64,000 nucleotides of DNA from Farysia itapuensis (lineage: Eukaryota > Basidiomycota > Ustilaginomycetes > Ustilaginales > Ustilaginaceae): the NCBI GenBank assembly GCA_023212645.1, contig JALBYC010000001.1, forward strand, positions 930,001 to 994,000. The letters run 5' to 3'. Each line of letters begins with the position of its first letter. The first letter of the stretch is position 1. Below are positions 55,699 to 64,000 of the stretch, one piece after another. Under the pieces are notes generated by a model that had not been told where the DNA came from, did no database searches, and was given only the letters and a program-made list of their open reading frames with translations. Both the position numbers and the translations under genes were made by a program.

Positions 55699-58600
55699 AT
55701 GACGGACGAAGCCGAAGAGATACGACAACTGCAAGCGGCACGCAATGCTAGCGCGCTGAAGAACAAGATTGCTGTTGGCAAGGCAGGTGGATATGATCAG
55801 GATATCTACGGGAGCGCGAAGAAGAGTGACTATGTCAGAGAGTTGCCCATGGATGCGGGAAGCGACTCTGATGAAGACGACACGGCAGTAAATGGACGTA
55901 GACAGAACCCACTCGATGCCTATTCAGCTCCCCAGCACCTCCTGCACGAATTTGCGAACGACGATGAAGACCCTCTGCAAGGCCGATCAGAGTCCCGCCA
56001 GATTGCTGCTCGACAGAGCGACTATCATTTGCGCAGGTTCGATCGTGATGTTGGATCAGACAGAGCTGCGGACCCTTTTGCGCAGAATGGTGAGCTCGGT
56101 GATTCCGAAGAAAGCTACAAGGATCGCATGCGACGAGCTGAACTCGAGCGCGAAGAGCAGCGCGTCCGCAAGCTTATCGAGGAGAAAGCAAAGCAGGACA
56201 AGGAAGACGACGCACTTCTCGGCAGTACGGACGAATGGGACGTCAAACCAGGCTCGCACACCGATACATCAAAAGGTGACACGACTCCGAAAGCTACGCG
56301 CAAGCGCAGGTGGGACGTTGCTGTTCCGTCTGAAGTCTCGACTGAGACTGCCGCAACCAGCGTACAGACCAGTCCGCAACCCGAAGCAGCTGCTCCTAAG
56401 AAGAGGAGGTCCAGATGGGACGAGGCTCCGGCGGAGAACGTAGTGGACACAGCGAGTTTGACAGCAGTAGAAACCACAGCAGCCCCAGCCCCGATCAAAC
56501 GCTCTAGATGGGATCAAGCGCCAAGTATCGACAGTGCTGTACCACACACGAATGGTACCACGATCACGACAAACGGGCATTTGGGCTCAAGCTTGCTTGT
56601 TGCTGACCCACGAAATCGTTACATGACAGACGAAGTGCTCGATTCACTACTTCCGTCAGAGGGCTATACAATTGTATCTCCTCCTCCTGATTACGCTCCT
56701 ATCCGAACACCTGCACAAAAGCTCATGGCGATGCCGGCAGCCGAGAATGGAGGCGGATTCACAATGCAAGATGAAGGAGCGGCCAGAGCCGCCCTCGACG
56801 AACTACTTCCAGATTTACCCACGGACGTGCCAGGTGTAGGTCAGCTTGCCTTTTTCAAGTCGGAAGATCAGACGTTTTTCAAGAAGATCTTGAAGGAGGA
56901 GGACGAAAGTACGCTGACATTCGACGAACAGAAGGAACGCAAGATCATGCGGTTGTTACTCAAGATCAAGAACGGTACACCACCAATGCGCAAAACGGCA
57001 CTTCGCCAGATCACTGATCGTGCACGAGAATTCAGCGCCGGCCCGCTATTTGACAAGATTTTGCCATTGCTGATGGAACGAACACTCGAGGATCAAGAGA
57101 GGCATCTGCTGGTCAAGGTCATCGATCGAATCTTATACAAGCTTGACGACCTTGTGCGGCCATACGTGCACCGAATCCTGGTTGTCATAGAGCCGCTGCT
57201 GATCGACGAAGACTACTACGCGCGAGTCGAAGGACGTGAGATTATCAGCAATCTGTCGAAAGCAGCCGGTCTTGCGCACATGATCAGCACCATGCGACCT
57301 GACATCGACCACGTTGACGAGTATGTCCGCAACACCACAGCTCGCGCCTTCTCCGTGGTTGCATCGGCGCTTGGTATCCCAGCACTTTTACCTTTCCTGA
57401 AGGCTGTCTGTCGATCCAAAAAGAGCTGGCAAGCTCGTCATACTGGTATCCGCATCGTACAGCAGATCGCTATCATGATGGGATGTGCAGTGCTACCGCA
57501 TCTCAAGAGCTTGGTCGACTGTGTGGAGAAGGGGCTCGAGGACGATCAGCAAAAGGTCAAGACTATGACTGCCCTCGCTCTGGCGGCCTTAGCCGAAGCC
57601 GCCGCACCTTACGGCATTGAGAGCTTCGAGAACGTACTCAAGCCTCTCTGGATCGGCATCCGACAACATCGAGGAAAGGGTCTGGCTGCCTTCCTCAAGG
57701 CGATTGGCTTCATCATCCCTCTCATGGACTCCGACAGCACGCTCTACTTTGTCAAAGAAGTTACACCTACTCTGATCCGCGAATTCCAGAGCGCGGACGA
57801 GGAGATGAAGAAGATTGTCCTCAAAGTCGTCAAGCAATGCGCTGCTACTGATGGTGTCACTGGGGCCTTCTTGCGTGACGAGATGCTACCAGAGTACTTC
57901 AAAAACTTTTGGGTCCGCCGAATGGCTCTTGACCGCAGAAACTACAAGCAGGTTGTGGAAACCACCGTAGAGCTTGCAAATAAGGTCGGAGTATCGGAGA
58001 TTGTCAGCCGCATTGTCAACGAGCTCAAGGATGAAAGCGAGCCGTTCAGGAAGATGGTGATGGAGACGATCGAAAAAGTGGTGCAAAATCTGGGCACTGC
58101 AGATGTCGATGAACGGCTCGAAGTGCAGCTGATCGATGGCTTGATCTATGCTTTCCAAGAGCAGACACTGGAAGACAATGTGATGCTCGAAGGTGTCGGT
58201 ACTGTCGTCAACGCGCTCGGCATGCGAGTCAAACCCTATCTAACGCAAATCGTCTCTACCATTCTGTGGCGCCTCAATAACAAGAACGCTCGTACGAGGC
58301 AGCAAGCAGCGGATCTGACGACCAAGCTCGCGCTCGTGATCAAGCAGTGTGGCGAAGACGCATTGTTGTCCAAGCTGGGAGTCGTCCTATTCGAACAATT
58401 GGGTGAAGAGTTCCCAGAGGCGTTGGCATCCATTATCAGTGCCGAGACTGCCATTGCCAACGTGGTCGGCATGACCCAGATGAACCCGCCGATTAAGGAT
58501 CTCTTACCTCGAATGACACCAATTCTGCGTAACCGTCACGAGAAGGTCCAAGAAGCCAGCATTAATTTGATCGGCCGGATCGCAGACAATGGTGCCGAGT

Positions 58601-59376
58601 TTGTCAGCCCACGAGAGTGGATGCGAATCTGTTTCGAGTTGTTGGACTTGCTCAAGGCGCACAAGAAAGCGATTCGCCGGGCTGCCGTCAACAGTTTCGG
58701 CTACATTGCCCGTGCCATCGGGCCGTCAGATGTGCTGCAAGTGCTTCTGACCAATCTCCGGGTGCAAGAACGACAGTCTCGTGTTTGTTCGACCGTGGCG
58801 ATTGCCATTGTAGCTGAGACTTGCGGGCCATTTACTACCATCCCCGCTATCTTGAACGAGTATCGTACACCGGAGCTCAACGTGCGCAACGGATGTCTCA
58901 AAGCCTTGAGCTGGGTGTTTGAATACATTGGCGAGATGAGCAAAGACTACGTCTACTCTGTTGTCAGCTGTCTCGACGACGCTCTGACGGATAGGGACCA
59001 CGTTCACCGCCAAACGGCTGCCAGTATCGTGCATCATCTAGCGCTTGGTACGTTTGGTCTAGGCCACGAAGAAAGCATGCAGCACCTGCTCAACTTGATC
59101 TGGCCAAACATCTTCGAGACCAGTCCGCACGTACTTGGCTCAGTCATGAATGCCATCGAAAGTTTGGAGGTGGCGCTTGGACCTGGCGTTATTCTCAATC
59201 ACACACTGCAGGGCCTGGCCCATCCGGCACGAAAGGTGCGCGAAGTCTACGTACGCATCTACAACACCACCTACCTCCGATCGCAAGACGCCATGGTCGC
59301 GTACTACCCAGACTTTTCCGAGTTCTCAGACGAGCGCAATGACTTCCGCAGACACGAGCTCTATACCTTCATCTGA
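55699..59376 (+). CDS. SF3B1: Splicing factor 3B subunit 1 (SF3B1/Prp10/Hsh155)
   Basis: 1,225 residues, single exon, ATG at 55699 ([12 protein letters not shown]). The N-terminal ~380 residues are disordered with three Arg-Trp-Asp motifs ([28 protein letters not shown]), the ligand motifs that bind U2AF-homology domains. The C-terminal ~850 residues are the HEAT-repeat superhelix and are very close to the human protein ([65 protein letters not shown]-like [14 protein letters not shown]). Lys619 in DDQQKVKTM aligns, from memory, with human Lys700. Known role: U2 snRNP subunit that clamps the branch-point duplex. That a splicing factor gene itself lacks introns fits the intron-poor genome. Confidence 0.97.
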   Translation: MTDEAEEIRQLQAARNASALKNKIAVGKAGGYDQDIYGSAKKSDYVRELPMDAGSDSDEDDTAVNGRRQNPLDAYSAPQHLLHEFANDDEDPLQGRSESRQIAARQSDYHLRRFDRDVGSDRAADPFAQNGELGDSEESYKDRMRRAELEREEQRVRKLIEEKAKQDKEDDALLGSTDEWDVKPGSHTDTSKGDTTPKATRKRRWDVAVPSEVSTETAATSVQTSPQPEAAAPKKRRSRWDEAPAENVVDTASLTAVETTAAPAPIKRSRWDQAPSIDSAVPHTNGTTITTNGHLGSSLLVADPRNRYMTDEVLDSLLPSEGYTIVSPPPDYAPIRTPAQKLMAMPAAENGGGFTMQDEGAARAALDELLPDLPTDVPGVGQLAFFKSEDQTFFKKILKEEDESTLTFDEQKERKIMRLLLKIKNGTPPMRKTALRQITDRAREFSAGPLFDKILPLLMERTLEDQERHLLVKVIDRILYKLDDLVRPYVHRILVVIEPLLIDEDYYARVEGREIISNLSKAAGLAHMISTMRPDIDHVDEYVRNTTARAFSVVASALGIPALLPFLKAVCRSKKSWQARHTGIRIVQQIAIMMGCAVLPHLKSLVDCVEKGLEDDQQKVKTMTALALAALAEAAAPYGIESFENVLKPLWIGIRQHRGKGLAAFLKAIGFIIPLMDSDSTLYFVKEVTPTLIREFQSADEEMKKIVLKVVKQCAATDGVTGAFLRDEMLPEYFKNFWVRRMALDRRNYKQVVETTVELANKVGVSEIVSRIVNELKDESEPFRKMVMETIEKVVQNLGTADVDERLEVQLIDGLIYAFQEQTLEDNVMLEGVGTVVNALGMRVKPYLTQIVSTILWRLNNKNARTRQQAADLTTKLALVIKQCGEDALLSKLGVVLFEQLGEEFPEALASIISAETAIANVVGMTQMNPPIKDLLPRMTPILRNRHEKVQEASINLIGRIADNGAEFVSPREWMRICFELLDLLKAHKKAIRRAAVNSFGYIARAIGPSDVLQVLLTNLRVQERQSRVCSTVAIAIVAETCGPFTTIPAILNEYRTPELNVRNGCLKALSWVFEYIGEMSKDYVYSVVSCLDDALTDRDHVHRQTAASIVHHLALGTFGLGHEESMQHLLNLIWPNIFETSPHVLGSVMNAIESLEVALGPGVILNHTLQGLAHPARKVREVYVRIYNTTYLRSQDAMVAYYPDFSEFSDERNDFRRHELYTFI

Positions 59377-59563
59377 TGTCACTGCTATCTTTTCTAGTCG
59401 AATATCCACAGCATCATTTTTGGGATATTTTCTTTCAAGCAAGTCTGCGCTGCGTGTGTTGGTTTCTGACAAATGTGGAGGCAGCATCAAAACCGCGTTT
59501 CCACAAAGACGTCCTTACTGGCAAGACCCACAGTAGCCTGGTAGTTGCAGCGACTAGGCATAG

Positions 59564-60751
59564 ATGAGGATCTCCATACCGTCTATACCAGAGCATGCAT
59601 CTCGAGCGGCGATAGAGTACACACTGGAAGATGCAGCGTCCAAGGTCGCCGCCTTTCTCTCGGCTGCCAAAGGCAAAGCGCTAATTATGACTGGGGCTGG
59701 GGCGTCGGTCGACTCTGGCATCGCGCCGTATCGTGGCGAGAACGGTCACTACACAGTACACAAGACCTATCGGCCTATCTTCTACCATGAATTTACCGAT
59801 CCGACAGAGAAAGGGCACCTGGCGCGGCAGCGGTACTTTTCTCGCTCCTACCTCGGCTTTCCGCCTGTAAGGGTGGCTCTTCCCAACCGGACTCACTACA
59901 GCATCGCAGCAATCCAGAGACTGGGCTATGTTCCCGAGTTCATCACGCAGAACGTGGACAATTTGCACCATGCAGCCACGCCGTCAGCTTCGTTAGCGGC
60001 CAGTACGATACTGGAGCTGCACGGCACGTTGAAGAACGTTGTGTGTGTCGCCAGTCCCAAGGGGTACGTCAAGGGTAGTAGAGCCGTGAATCCAGAATTT
60101 GCAGAAATGCTGGCGCCATCCCATCTCCGAGGACCAAGAGCGACACTACCACGGCCTGGAAATACCCCCATCGGCGCGAATTACCCACTAGGTTGCGGCT
60201 TCCGAGGCTCAAGAGCCGTGTTCCAGGACGAATTGACACGTCTGAATCCTCCTTGGGCGGCGCTCCAACAGGAGATGTCGGAATCTGGCAAGGAGCCAAA
60301 GACGAATCCGGATGGCGATGTCGAACTTCACAACGTCGACTACTCTACCTTCCACTACCCCAATTGTCCAGATTGCGGCGGCGTGCTGAAGCCGGCGGTG
60401 GTCTTCTTCGGCGAGTCTGTACCAGATCCGCTGCGAGATCACAGCTACGAGCTCGTGGACAACGCGTCGGCAATGCTACTTATCGGAACAAGCTTGGCCA
60501 CATACTCTGCCTATCGGCTGGTCAAGCAGGCGAAAGAACAGGGAAAAGCCATCTTGATCCTCAACAAGGGCCCGACCAGAGCGGACCCCATCGTCGAAGA
60601 CAAGATTGAGCTCGGCTCATCGGAGGTCTTGACCCGAGTGGCCAAATTGCTTAGCAACGGAAGAGAAGACCGAGACAAGATTCTGAATGATCTGCTCAAG
60701 TCAGGGGTTACCATCAAGCCAAATCAAAAGAAGGCCGTTGTCAGCAGCTAG
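59564..60751 (+). CDS. SIRT4-like class II sirtuin with split zinc motif
   Basis: 395 residues, single exon, ATG at 59564. NAD-binding motifs are complete: MTGAGASVDSGIAPYRG, FITQNVDNLHHAA and LELHG with the catalytic His, then VVFFGESVPDP, LLIGTSLATYSAYR and ILNKGPTRAD. The context LNPPWAAL and the FFGE/GPTRAD variants resemble SIRT4 (mitochondrial lipoamidase, ADP-ribosyltransferase, deacylase). The second zinc pair is normal (C268-x2-C271). The first is not: C161 (KNVVC) and C211 (CGFRG) are separated by 49 residues, where family members have C-x2-C. The inserted piece contains GYVKGSRAV, which looks like a copy of the following GFRGSRAV. An unspliced 147-nt intron was considered, but splicing would leave CC, not CxxC. 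The mitochondrial location is inferred by family only. Confidence 0.88.
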   Translation: MRISIPSIPEHASRAAIEYTLEDAASKVAAFLSAAKGKALIMTGAGASVDSGIAPYRGENGHYTVHKTYRPIFYHEFTDPTEKGHLARQRYFSRSYLGFPPVRVALPNRTHYSIAAIQRLGYVPEFITQNVDNLHHAATPSASLAASTILELHGTLKNVVCVASPKGYVKGSRAVNPEFAEMLAPSHLRGPRATLPRPGNTPIGANYPLGCGFRGSRAVFQDELTRLNPPWAALQQEMSESGKEPKTNPDGDVELHNVDYSTFHYPNCPDCGGVLKPAVVFFGESVPDPLRDHSYELVDNASAMLLIGTSLATYSAYRLVKQAKEQGKAILILNKGPTRADPIVEDKIELGSSEVLTRVAKLLSNGREDRDKILNDLLKSGVTIKPNQKKAVVSS

Positions 60752-60808
60752 AGGCAAGCATCCCATAGACCACATTACACATTGTACAGTACAATATCAA
60801 TGACAAAA

Positions 60809-62236
60809 TTATCGCTTGAGCCAAGTGAATTCGGCGACCAGGAAGGCGATGTAAGCTGCGAAGAGCAGCACGCCCATCCAGCGCTGACCATCGGTATATG
60901 CGATCAACACGAGAGACAGCGACGCCACTTCTAGCAAAACGAGCTCTTGCCACTTTACTGTTGACGCTGAGACGTTGCCTGGGTCGACAATTGTCGGTAC
61001 AAGTCCAGGAGAAGGGATGGTCGGAACAGCTTGCGCCGCTTTGTCAAAGATGAGTGACACACCCAGACATAAAGTTAGGAGGAACACATTACTACCGGCT
61101 GCACCTGCCATAAGAATGCTGCTTGCGCCTTGTGCTACATCGTCCTCTGCCTCGTCATGGACTGACGCGCGCCGTGCTAAAGTCGGTCTTGGTGGTGAGC
61201 TAATCTTGCGCCCTGCAACTATGCTAAGCACCTTTTCGGGCAGCGTAGTTGCAAATGACAGCAAAGTCAGACCCAAAACGGTATCGGATAGGTGCAGTAA
61301 CTCTGCTAAAGCCAAGATTGAGTGGGAAAGTAAGTAACCGGACAACGACAGGACTACAAAGACCAGAGTGAATTTGGGCACGGCACGGAGCGCGGCTTGA
61401 CGTCTTCTGCGGGAGATCCGTTGGCTCAAGCGGTTGGCCGTGGCGGACCCAAGAAGCAGGGGCGTTCTTTCGCGGGCAGCGGACGTGTGGCTTTGGTTCG
61501 GCTGCCTTCGCGCGCCAATGCCAGCGCGTCGTGGAGGCACGTAGGATGCCTCGCTCTCGGTTTCCATGGTCCTTGTTGAAGCGGCATCGCTGTTCAGAGT
61601 CTCGCTGTCACCAAGGGAGGAGTTTGCGTCTGACTCGCTGTCGGAATCTGAGTCCACTGGCGCATTCAGCATGCCTCTACTGATAGCCCATGACAGACCA
61701 ACAAAGTAAAGAACGAAGATAATGACCAAGCTGACACCGACGACGTTTTCAAACAGTCCCTTTGCGCCGCCATTCTTGCCCTTGCCAGACTGCTGGAGCT
61801 GTATCAGTACGACCAGTGCAATAACGAGGGTAGTGATGCAAGCCTGTATGATGGAGAAGCGTTTGGCGCTGGCGTCAAAGCGCACAGTGTCGGACGCAAA
61901 GAGGATGCCTAGAGAGAAAGCACCAAGAATATTGGAGATGGCCGATCCTACAACATTGGCGATCGCCAGACTAGATGATCCATGTGCGATGGAAGCCACC
62001 ACTACTACCAACTCTTCCCATTCTGCCCCTGCTGTGAGTAGACCTATCAACGTTGGCGAGACGCCCAGCTGCGTCGAGAGCGAAGAGAGTTGGTGTACAA
62101 ACCCATCTGCCGAGCGTTCCAGCAGCAGCAGACCGGCTACAAAGACGCTTCCATTGTACGCGATCTCTGATCTCGAGGAACTACCGGCGTAATCCTGGGT
62201 GCGTTTCTGTGCCAAGCCGGGTATATCCAGCTTCAT
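60809..62236 (-). CDS. Na+/Ca2+ exchanger-superfamily membrane protein
   Basis: 475 residues, single exon, ATG at 62236 (MKLDIPGLAQ). Two homologous hydrophobic halves are separated by a polar Ser/Asp/Arg-rich loop (~195-280). The alpha-repeat-like motifs are GLLTAGAEWEELVVVVAS with NVVGSAISNILGAFSLG in the first half, and LTLLSFATTLPEKVLS with GAAGSNVFLLTLCLG in the second. These are the G-[ST]-x2-PE and G-S-N-x-F signatures of the CaCA superfamily, although the first repeat has GAEWEE instead of a proline-glutamate. Plausible relatives are yeast Ecm27 and bacterial YrbG-type exchangers. It presumably exchanges Ca2+ or another cation at an internal membrane. It converges with the sirtuin gene, with 57 nt between. 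Confidence 0.85.
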   Translation of the reverse strand: MKLDIPGLAQKRTQDYAGSSSRSEIAYNGSVFVAGLLLLERSADGFVHQLSSLSTQLGVSPTLIGLLTAGAEWEELVVVVASIAHGSSSLAIANVVGSAISNILGAFSLGILFASDTVRFDASAKRFSIIQACITTLVIALVVLIQLQQSGKGKNGGAKGLFENVVGVSLVIIFVLYFVGLSWAISRGMLNAPVDSDSDSESDANSSLGDSETLNSDAASTRTMETESEASYVPPRRAGIGARRQPNQSHTSAARERTPLLLGSATANRLSQRISRRRRQAALRAVPKFTLVFVVLSLSGYLLSHSILALAELLHLSDTVLGLTLLSFATTLPEKVLSIVAGRKISSPPRPTLARRASVHDEAEDDVAQGASSILMAGAAGSNVFLLTLCLGVSLIFDKAAQAVPTIPSPGLVPTIVDPGNVSASTVKWQELVLLEVASLSLVLIAYTDGQRWMGVLLFAAYIAFLVAEFTWLKR

Positions 62237-62637
62237 GTCGTGCTACGAGGTAGGAAACTTCCGGAAACGTGCCCGGCGACTACTGGCTCGTGCATTCAAT
62301 ATACGCGAATCTGGACCCTGGATTCTCCTTCTGTAGCCAGCGCGGCAGCTTATCAAGCTTTGGTTTGGAGCTCAAGGATGACATGGTGGCGTTGTCGCCT
62401 GAAGCATTTGACTCGCTAGTTGAGCACAGGGGTATGCTGATGCATTGGCTGTGTTGCTGGCTTGCTGCACAAGACTGCGCTGATTGAAGTTGTGTTTCTC
62501 CGACGTACTCTGCGTGAAAGAAAGTTGACAGCTAATGCCGGTTGCCGAGTGTACGCGATAAACGTTCACCCTCGTCAACCAACACTGAATGCCCACACAT
62601 CCCTAGCAACCTGCGTCACGACCGGAACCTGCCCGCC
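62237..62637. promoter_or_regulatory. Divergent spacer between exchanger and lipase genes
   Basis: 401 nt between divergent start codons. Short frames only, with nothing recognisable in them. Presumed to hold both promoters. Confidence 0.5.
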
Positions 62638-64000
62638 ATGATTGATCACCTGCTGGGCAGACCGTCCACAAAGCTGAAACGCTTTCAGGTTTTCTCAGTC
62701 ATCTTCTTCTGGCTCTGGTTCCTCGGCAGAGGCAAACGCGAAAGGGCAAACCCTCTGATCCGCAGGTTCAACCAGAAGTTTAAGCGCTTCTCACCATGGC
62801 AACTCGTCGTGTTCAGCTCAGTCGGCATCTACGCCATTAGGCATCTCGACTCACTCCTCGGCTTCGGCTCGCCAGAACCTCTGGCTAGAATGTACTCGCG
62901 TAACTTTTACCGTACCACCTGGATCGTCACTGCACTAGACGCTGGCTTTGCCACTGCTATGAATGTCAAGCCCAAGTGGCTGAGAGACATCCTCAGCATC
63001 GTCTTTACCGTCTACTACGCGATTTACGCAAACGAGGCCGATGAGAAGCTGCGCAAGTACCGAGCGTTTTGTACAGTGGAAATGATGAGGACGACTTGGG
63101 AAAAGACGACCAATCCGTACATCCGTCTTTTCACCTGGTTTCATCGACCTTCACTGCCGATAGCAAGGCCGCTCTTGATCCCGCGACCTTCCGTAGGCGC
63201 GCATCACTCACGGCCGACCAAAGCTTGGCTGTTCTATGCAAAGACCGAACGTCAGCTAAGGATGGAAGAGGAGCTCGTCGTCGATCTTTGCGGCGGCGGC
63301 TACATCTGCATGAATCCGCAGCACCATGAAGAGCGTCTGCGACAGCTTGCCAAGCAGATGCAAAAGCCCGTTCTTGCTGTCGATTACTGCAAAGCGCCCG
63401 AATACCCTTATCCCTTTGCCCTGGAAGAGTGCTTCGACCTATACCGGACGCTGCATGAGACTGCAGGCAAAGTCATTGGTATGTCTGGCTCCCCGAACTT
63501 CCGCATCATTCTGACTGGTGACAGCGCCGGAGGCAATCTAGCTACTGGCGTGGTTCTCAAGGTCATCGAGTATCCTCAGACCCGCATACAGGCTGCATAT
63601 GCAGCTGCAACATCAGACGGCGAGCCTCAAAAGGCTCCGACACTGCCGAAACCCATTGGCGTCTTGCTCAGCTATCCAAGTCTGAACTTTGGGTTCTCCA
63701 GCTGGATGAAGCCTGAGCACCTCAGACTGCTCCGACAGCAGAGTGAAGTCAATCTGGACAACCTCGCGCAGCATGAGAGCCTTACTGCCAGCTCCTCGTC
63801 GTCTTCGATTCGCTCACAAAGGAGGCGGTCCGCCGTCAATCTGGCAGCAGGGCGCAACCAAGATCGCAAAAAGACCGACGCAAAGCGAGCAAGGAGCAAA
63901 GATCGGTACAACGACCTACGCTCCTATCGCTCACTAACGCAGACTGCCGAGCTGCATCTGGACGAACGAGCCAAGTATGCCGAAGTCGAACCAACTTCAG
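62638..64000 (+). CDS. HSL-like alpha/beta hydrolase (lipase/esterase), 3' end missing
   Basis: The frame is open for 454 codons from the ATG at 62638 to the window edge, so the C-terminal part is absent. N-terminal hydrophobic stretches (FQVFSVIFFWLWFLG; WQLVVFSSVGIYAI) suggest a membrane-bound or ER-located enzyme. From ~residue 200: the oxyanion segment VVDLCGGGYICMNPQHHEE, VLAVDYCKAPEYPYPFALEE and the nucleophile elbow TGDSAGGNLATG (Ser296). These mark the hormone-sensitive-lipase/GDXG family, including fungal steryl acetyl hydrolases. The normal HGGG is CGGG here (Cys218). A Ser/Arg/Lys-rich insertion (~380-425) follows. The catalytic Asp and His should lie beyond the edge. Activity and substrate cannot be judged from this part. 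Confidence 0.85.
   Translation, partial: MIDHLLGRPSTKLKRFQVFSVIFFWLWFLGRGKRERANPLIRRFNQKFKRFSPWQLVVFSSVGIYAIRHLDSLLGFGSPEPLARMYSRNFYRTTWIVTALDAGFATAMNVKPKWLRDILSIVFTVYYAIYANEADEKLRKYRAFCTVEMMRTTWEKTTNPYIRLFTWFHRPSLPIARPLLIPRPSVGAHHSRPTKAWLFYAKTERQLRMEEELVVDLCGGGYICMNPQHHEERLRQLAKQMQKPVLAVDYCKAPEYPYPFALEECFDLYRTLHETAGKVIGMSGSPNFRIILTGDSAGGNLATGVVLKVIEYPQTRIQAAYAAATSDGEPQKAPTLPKPIGVLLSYPSLNFGFSSWMKPEHLRLLRQQSEVNLDNLAQHESLTASSSSSSIRSQRRRSAVNLAAGRNQDRKKTDAKRARSKDRYNDLRSYRSLTQTAELHLDERAKYAEVEPTS

Noticed and set aside
60045..60191. Unspliced intron inside the sirtuin gene
   Set aside because: Possible GT and AG ends exist and the length is a multiple of three, but the donor is poor and the product would have Cys-Cys instead of the expected C-x2-C. 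Kept as an alternative in the finding.
1..64000. Transposons, tRNA or rRNA genes, viral copies, toxin genes
   Set aside because: No transposase, reverse transcriptase, integrase, terminal repeats, tRNA A/B-box pairs or rRNA stretches were recognised by eye. A tRNAscan and a repeat search would settle it.

Overview
This 64 kb window looks like a chromosomal segment from a basidiomycete fungus, most probably a smut or smut-like yeast of the Ustilaginales. The reasons are compact gene spacing, long single-exon genes mixed with genes carrying a few short introns (about 60-170 nt, GT-AG, CTRAY-like branch points), moderately high GC, long Ser/Pro/Gln-rich disordered regions in regulators, and a gene set that is eukaryotic and fungal throughout (DASH Duo1, Esa1, CSL, Zn2Cys6, fungal complex I subunit, arginine-specific CPS small chain). 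The species call is inference. No mobile element, rRNA, tRNA or CRISPR array was recognised.

Layout. 1-10 kb: 3' part of a THADA/Trm732-like gene running off the left edge, Yip1-family Golgi protein, ribosome-biogenesis factor Nsa2 (2 exons), a Ser-rich protein of unknown function, an Age2/SMAP-type ArfGAP (2 exons), a probable Mediator Med11 and signal peptidase subunit Spc3 (3 exons). 10-30 kb: a very long low-complexity nuclear protein, then three transcription factors with unusually long upstream regions: a Zn2Cys6-PAS factor, a CSL (RBP-J/Su(H)) factor and a homeodomain factor. Between the last two lies a five-exon gene in which an FSH1-type serine hydrolase reads in frame into a membrane-anchored cytochrome-b5-like domain.

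30-46 kb: Golgi CASP/Coy1, the arginine-specific carbamoyl-phosphate synthase small chain CPA1 with an upstream ORF matching the arginine attenuator peptide, a DUF1749 alpha/beta hydrolase, a coiled-coil protein, a GPR89/Golgi pH regulator homologue, DASH subunit Duo1, and an orphan three-exon gene predicted to encode a seven-helix membrane protein. 45.6-64 kb: complex I 21.3 kDa-type subunit (3 exons, the last of 16 nt), TRP/Flc-like channel, Mam3/CNNM-type protein, four-helix membrane protein, DUF2945 (HVA1) small protein, Esa1 acetyltransferase, SF3B1 splicing factor, a SIRT4-like sirtuin with a split zinc motif, a Na+/Ca2+ exchanger-family protein, and an HSL-like lipase truncated by the right edge.

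The genes are mostly unrelated housekeeping and regulatory loci, not a functional cluster. The best regulatory story is CPA1: a mitochondrial glutamine amidotransferase subunit of arginine synthesis with a Gcn4-type TGACTC site and a 22-codon attenuator-like uORF in its leader, suggesting both transcriptional general control and arginine-dependent translational control. Start codons were set to the first in-frame ATG after rejecting non-ATG extensions. Introns were placed by GT-AG signals, reading-frame continuity and family conservation.
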